Part shown: piece by piece, positions 31,266 through 31,833 of the stretch
Position numbering within the stretch: position 1 is the stretch's first letter
Layout of the letters: every line of letters starts with the position of its first letter
Source: an uncultured Fidelibacterota bacterium
Lineage (GTDB): Bacteria > Fidelibacterota > Marinisomatia > Marinisomatales > UBA1611
Assembly (NCBI GenBank): GCA_937893835.1
Contig: CALCSS010000004.1
Span: 1 to 31,833, forward strand
Direction of reading: 5' to 3'
DNA: 31,833 nucleotides
Translations under genes and position numbers: made by a program
The notes under the pieces: generated by a model
The model's input: only the letters and a program-made list of their open reading frames with translations
What the model was told of the DNA's origin: nothing
The model's database searches: none

Positions 31266-31833
31266 TTAAATAAGAATTGATTTTAATTCAGTCAAGAGAT
31301 AATCAATTTGTTGTGGTGTATTTGATGCTCCAAAACTGAATCTTATTGTGGAAAGATTCATGCTATCATCAAGGCCAATCGCTGAGAGAATTGGCGACGG
31401 TTTGATATCCCCAGATCCACAAGCTGAACCATTTGAGACTGCAATACTGGCTCTGTCTAATTTTGTCATTATTATGTCCGATCTATTCCCAGGGAACGAG
31501 ACATTGATCAGACCTGGTAATTTTTTGGATTGATTTCCATTGAAGATCGCTTTTTTGAAAACTTTATTCAATCCGGATTTGAATTGTTCTTCGAACTCAA
31601 TTAATGCTACTACTTTTTTGTCCAATGAATTTGCTGATGTCTCGGCAGCAAGGCCCATACCAGCAATGGCAGATATATTTTCTGTGCCGGCGCGAAGATT
31701 TTTCTCTTGTCCACCGCCTATGATCAAGGGCGATAATTTTTTAGGTTCTCTTACATACAGAACTCCGACACCTTTTGGGCCATAAAACTTGTGAGCGGAA
31801 AGGCTTAAAAAATCTACTCTAAGGGTTGAGACA
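31266..31833 (-). CDS. Cysteine desulfurase (IscS/NifS type), N-terminus cut by window
   Basis: The frame stays open to the right edge of the window, so only about the last 188 residues are seen. The PLP lysine is in LSLSAHKFYGPKGVGVLY. Then come the GGGQEKNLRAGTENISAI segment and the catalytic loop 'VSNGSACGSGDIKPSPIL', whose Cys carries the persulfide. 'STIRFSFGASNTPQQIDYLL' is the usual end. It removes sulfur from L-cysteine for MnmA thiolation and Fe-S assembly. The stop is 2 bp from the mnmA start. No isc or suf scaffold gene is visible, so this copy is probably dedicated to tRNA thiolation. Confidence 0.95.
   Translation of the reverse strand, partial: VSTLRVDFLSLSAHKFYGPKGVGVLYVREPKKLSPLIIGGGQEKNLRAGTENISAIAGMGLAAETSANSLDKKVVALIEFEEQFKSGLNKVFKKAIFNGNQSKKLPGLINVSFPGNRSDIIMTKLDRASIAVSNGSACGSGDIKPSPILSAIGLDDSMNLSTIRFSFGASNTPQQIDYLLTELKSILI

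Noticed and set aside
1..31833. CRISPR arrays, insertion sequences, prophage genes or toxin-antitoxin pairs
   Set aside because: No regularly spaced direct repeats, transposase, integrase, phage structural genes or convincing toxin-antitoxin pair was found; the YwqK-like label alone does not show an antitoxin.

Overview
The window looks like a chromosomal segment from an uncultured marine bacterium of the FCB superphylum, most likely Marinimicrobia/SAR406-like. The DNA is AT-rich, and start codons are a mix of ATG, GTG and TTG. A giant exported protein ends in the 'NYPNPFNP...GIYF' type of T9SS/FlgD-like sorting domain and carries a dockerin-like segment typical of this group. There is also a FecI/FecR/TonB-receptor cassette with an STN domain. 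The taxonomy is an inference from these protein features only.

Layout. (1) 1-3560, plus strand: the end of an aldehyde dehydrogenase, a class III (GabT-type) aminotransferase and a CoA-acylating (methyl)malonate-semialdehyde dehydrogenase, together suggesting breakdown of an amino-aldehyde through beta-alanine or GABA to an acyl-CoA. (2) 3557-9472, minus strand: compact accessory genes (flavin split-barrel protein, K+ channel with a C-terminal zinc ribbon, class I aminotransferase, MORN-type exported protein, Gfo/Idh/MocA oxidoreductase, secreted HExxH protein, GIY-YIG protein), plus two tiny membrane-protein genes (50 and 36 codons) that fill the gaps. (3) 9473-10008: the only long gene-free stretch. 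It holds a perfect CRP-type palindrome, a long hairpin, a decayed tRNA-Lys-like sequence and a promoter-sORF-terminator unit. (4) 10009-10360: a one-piece tmRNA with tag ADYGYMAAA. (5) 10366-14468, minus strand: ECF sigma factor, FecR anti-sigma and TonB-dependent transducer, a cell-surface signalling cassette. (6) 14610-16016: an ALDH3-type aldehyde dehydrogenase. (7) 16234-26465, plus strand: five overlapping or nearly abutting genes. They encode an SH3b lipoprotein, a PEGA-domain protein, a DUF5683-like membrane protein, a cohesin-like lipoprotein and a 2437-residue multidomain surface protein with a dockerin-like module and a C-terminal sorting domain. (8) 26466-31833, minus strand: housekeeping genes, from right to left a cysteine desulfurase (cut by the window edge), mnmA, an exported protein, a LytR_C protein, rsfS, argS and a MarC-family protein.

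The most interesting candidate system is region 7. A cohesin-like lipoprotein overlaps by 4 bp the gene of a giant dockerin-bearing T9SS-type protein, which predicts a non-cellulosomal surface scaffold held to the outer membrane. The tmRNA-proximal intergenic region is the second focus, with several signals that protein annotation would miss. No CRISPR array, transposase, insertion sequence or complete tRNA gene was seen.
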